Below, piece after piece: positions 5,399 through 5,811 of a stretch of 5,811 nucleotides of DNA. Numbering within the stretch: position 1 is the stretch's first letter; each line of letters starts with the position of its first letter. This stretch comes from CAZUMJ01 sp964621605 (GTDB lineage Bacteria; Actinomycetota; Acidimicrobiia; Acidimicrobiales; Iamiaceae): positions 1-5,811 of the forward strand of contig CAZUMJ010000070.1 in assembly GCA_964621605.1 (NCBI GenBank). The letters are read 5' to 3'. A program made the translations under genes and the position numbers. A model generated the notes under the pieces. It was not told the DNA's origin. It saw only the letters and a program-made list of their open reading frames with translations, and searched no databases.

Positions 5399-5811
5399 AT
5401 GACGAGCACCGCACATACCGAACACGACCCGAGCCTGCTCGTGGTCGAGACCGCGCAGGGACGGGTGCGCGGCGACCACAGTCGCGGCGCATACCGCTAC
5501 AAGGGCATCCCGTTCGCGGCGCCGCCGGTCGGGGCGCTGCGCTTCGCGCCCCCGGCACCTCCCGCGAGATGGTCGGGTGACCGCGTCGCGACAGGCCGCT
5601 TCTCGATCGCGCCACAACCGCTGGGTGGCGTCGATGCGTTGCTTGGCGCGGAAGGTGGTCCACCCCAGTCTGAAGCTGACTGCTTGACCCTGAACGTGTG
5701 GACCCCTGCGCCCGACGGCGCGCGCCGCCCGGTCATGGTGTGGATCCACGGCGGCGCCTTCATTTCGGGAGCTGGCCTTACGCCGTTCTATGACGGCGCC
5801 AACCTGGCAGG
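5399..5811 (+). CDS. Type-B carboxylesterase, N-terminal part (3' end outside window)
   Basis: The ATG at 5399 is preceded by AGGGGGG (5389-5395), and the frame stays open for 137 codons to the window edge. This is the N-terminal quarter of an alpha/beta-hydrolase of the carboxylesterase/para-nitrobenzyl esterase family, which hydrolyses carboxylic esters. Seen in order: GRVRG (21-25), YKGIPFAAPPVGALRFAPP (34-52) with the tryptophan of ARW at 58, SEADCLTLNVWTP (91-103), and VMVWIHGGAFISGAG (112-126) with the oxyanion-hole HGGAF at 117-121, then YDGANLA. The catalytic Ser, Glu/Asp and His lie beyond the edge. Cys95 corresponds to the conserved Cys of the EDCL motif, but its usual disulfide partner is missing (RFSIAPQ where eukaryotic relatives have a Cys), which fits a cytosolic enzyme. 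There is no signal peptide. The family is large, so the substrate cannot be named. It sits 130 bp downstream of tetR with its own ribosome binding site and no evident link to it. Confidence 0.93.
   Translation, partial: MTSTAHTEHDPSLLVVETAQGRVRGDHSRGAYRYKGIPFAAPPVGALRFAPPAPPARWSGDRVATGRFSIAPQPLGGVDALLGAEGGPPQSEADCLTLNVWTPAPDGARRPVMVWIHGGAFISGAGLTPFYDGANLA

Noticed and set aside
4946..5749. 267-codon open frame on the - strand across tetR and the esterase
   Set aside because: It spans two well-supported + strand genes and their spacer, and its product is an Arg/Gly/Ala-rich mixture with no family features.

Overview
The window is high-GC DNA with strong G/C preference at third codon positions, GTG starts, an actinobacterial-type BTAD regulator, a DUF3048 lipoprotein and an MmpL-like transporter. 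This points to an actinobacterium. An Acidimicrobiia-like or other uncultured lineage is possible, but that is inference, because no RNA gene or marker gene is present. A run of exactly 100 N (1537-1636) shows that the source is a scaffolded draft assembly.

Layout, left to right: (1) positions 1-843, + strand, the C-terminal 280 residues of a larger protein with a 15-bp-periodic linker, a winged-helix DNA-binding domain and a BTAD domain; (2) 844-992, a non-coding stretch with hairpins, a 12-bp triple direct repeat and a TTGACA box; (3) 993-1208, + strand, an unrecognised 71-residue protein; (4) 1198-2127, - strand, a DUF3048 (YerB-like) lipoprotein interrupted by the assembly gap, whose 3' end overlaps the small gene convergently by 11 bp; (5) 2256-4505, - strand, an MMPL/RND-family membrane transporter; (6) 4506-4635, a divergent promoter region with two similar 14-bp palindromes in tandem; (7) 4636-5268, + strand, a TetR-family repressor; (8) 5399 to the window end, + strand, the N-terminal 137 residues of a type-B carboxylesterase.

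The clearest functional unit is the divergent tetR/mmpL pair. The tandem palindromes between them look like the operator of the TetR protein and would let it control the transporter and possibly itself. The BTAD gene with the small downstream ORF may be a second unit. The lipoprotein and the esterase have no evident functional link to the rest.

I see no mobile element, CRISPR array, tRNA or rRNA. Most of the content belongs to known families. The least explained parts are the 71-residue protein, the repeat cluster in front of it and the tandem operator.
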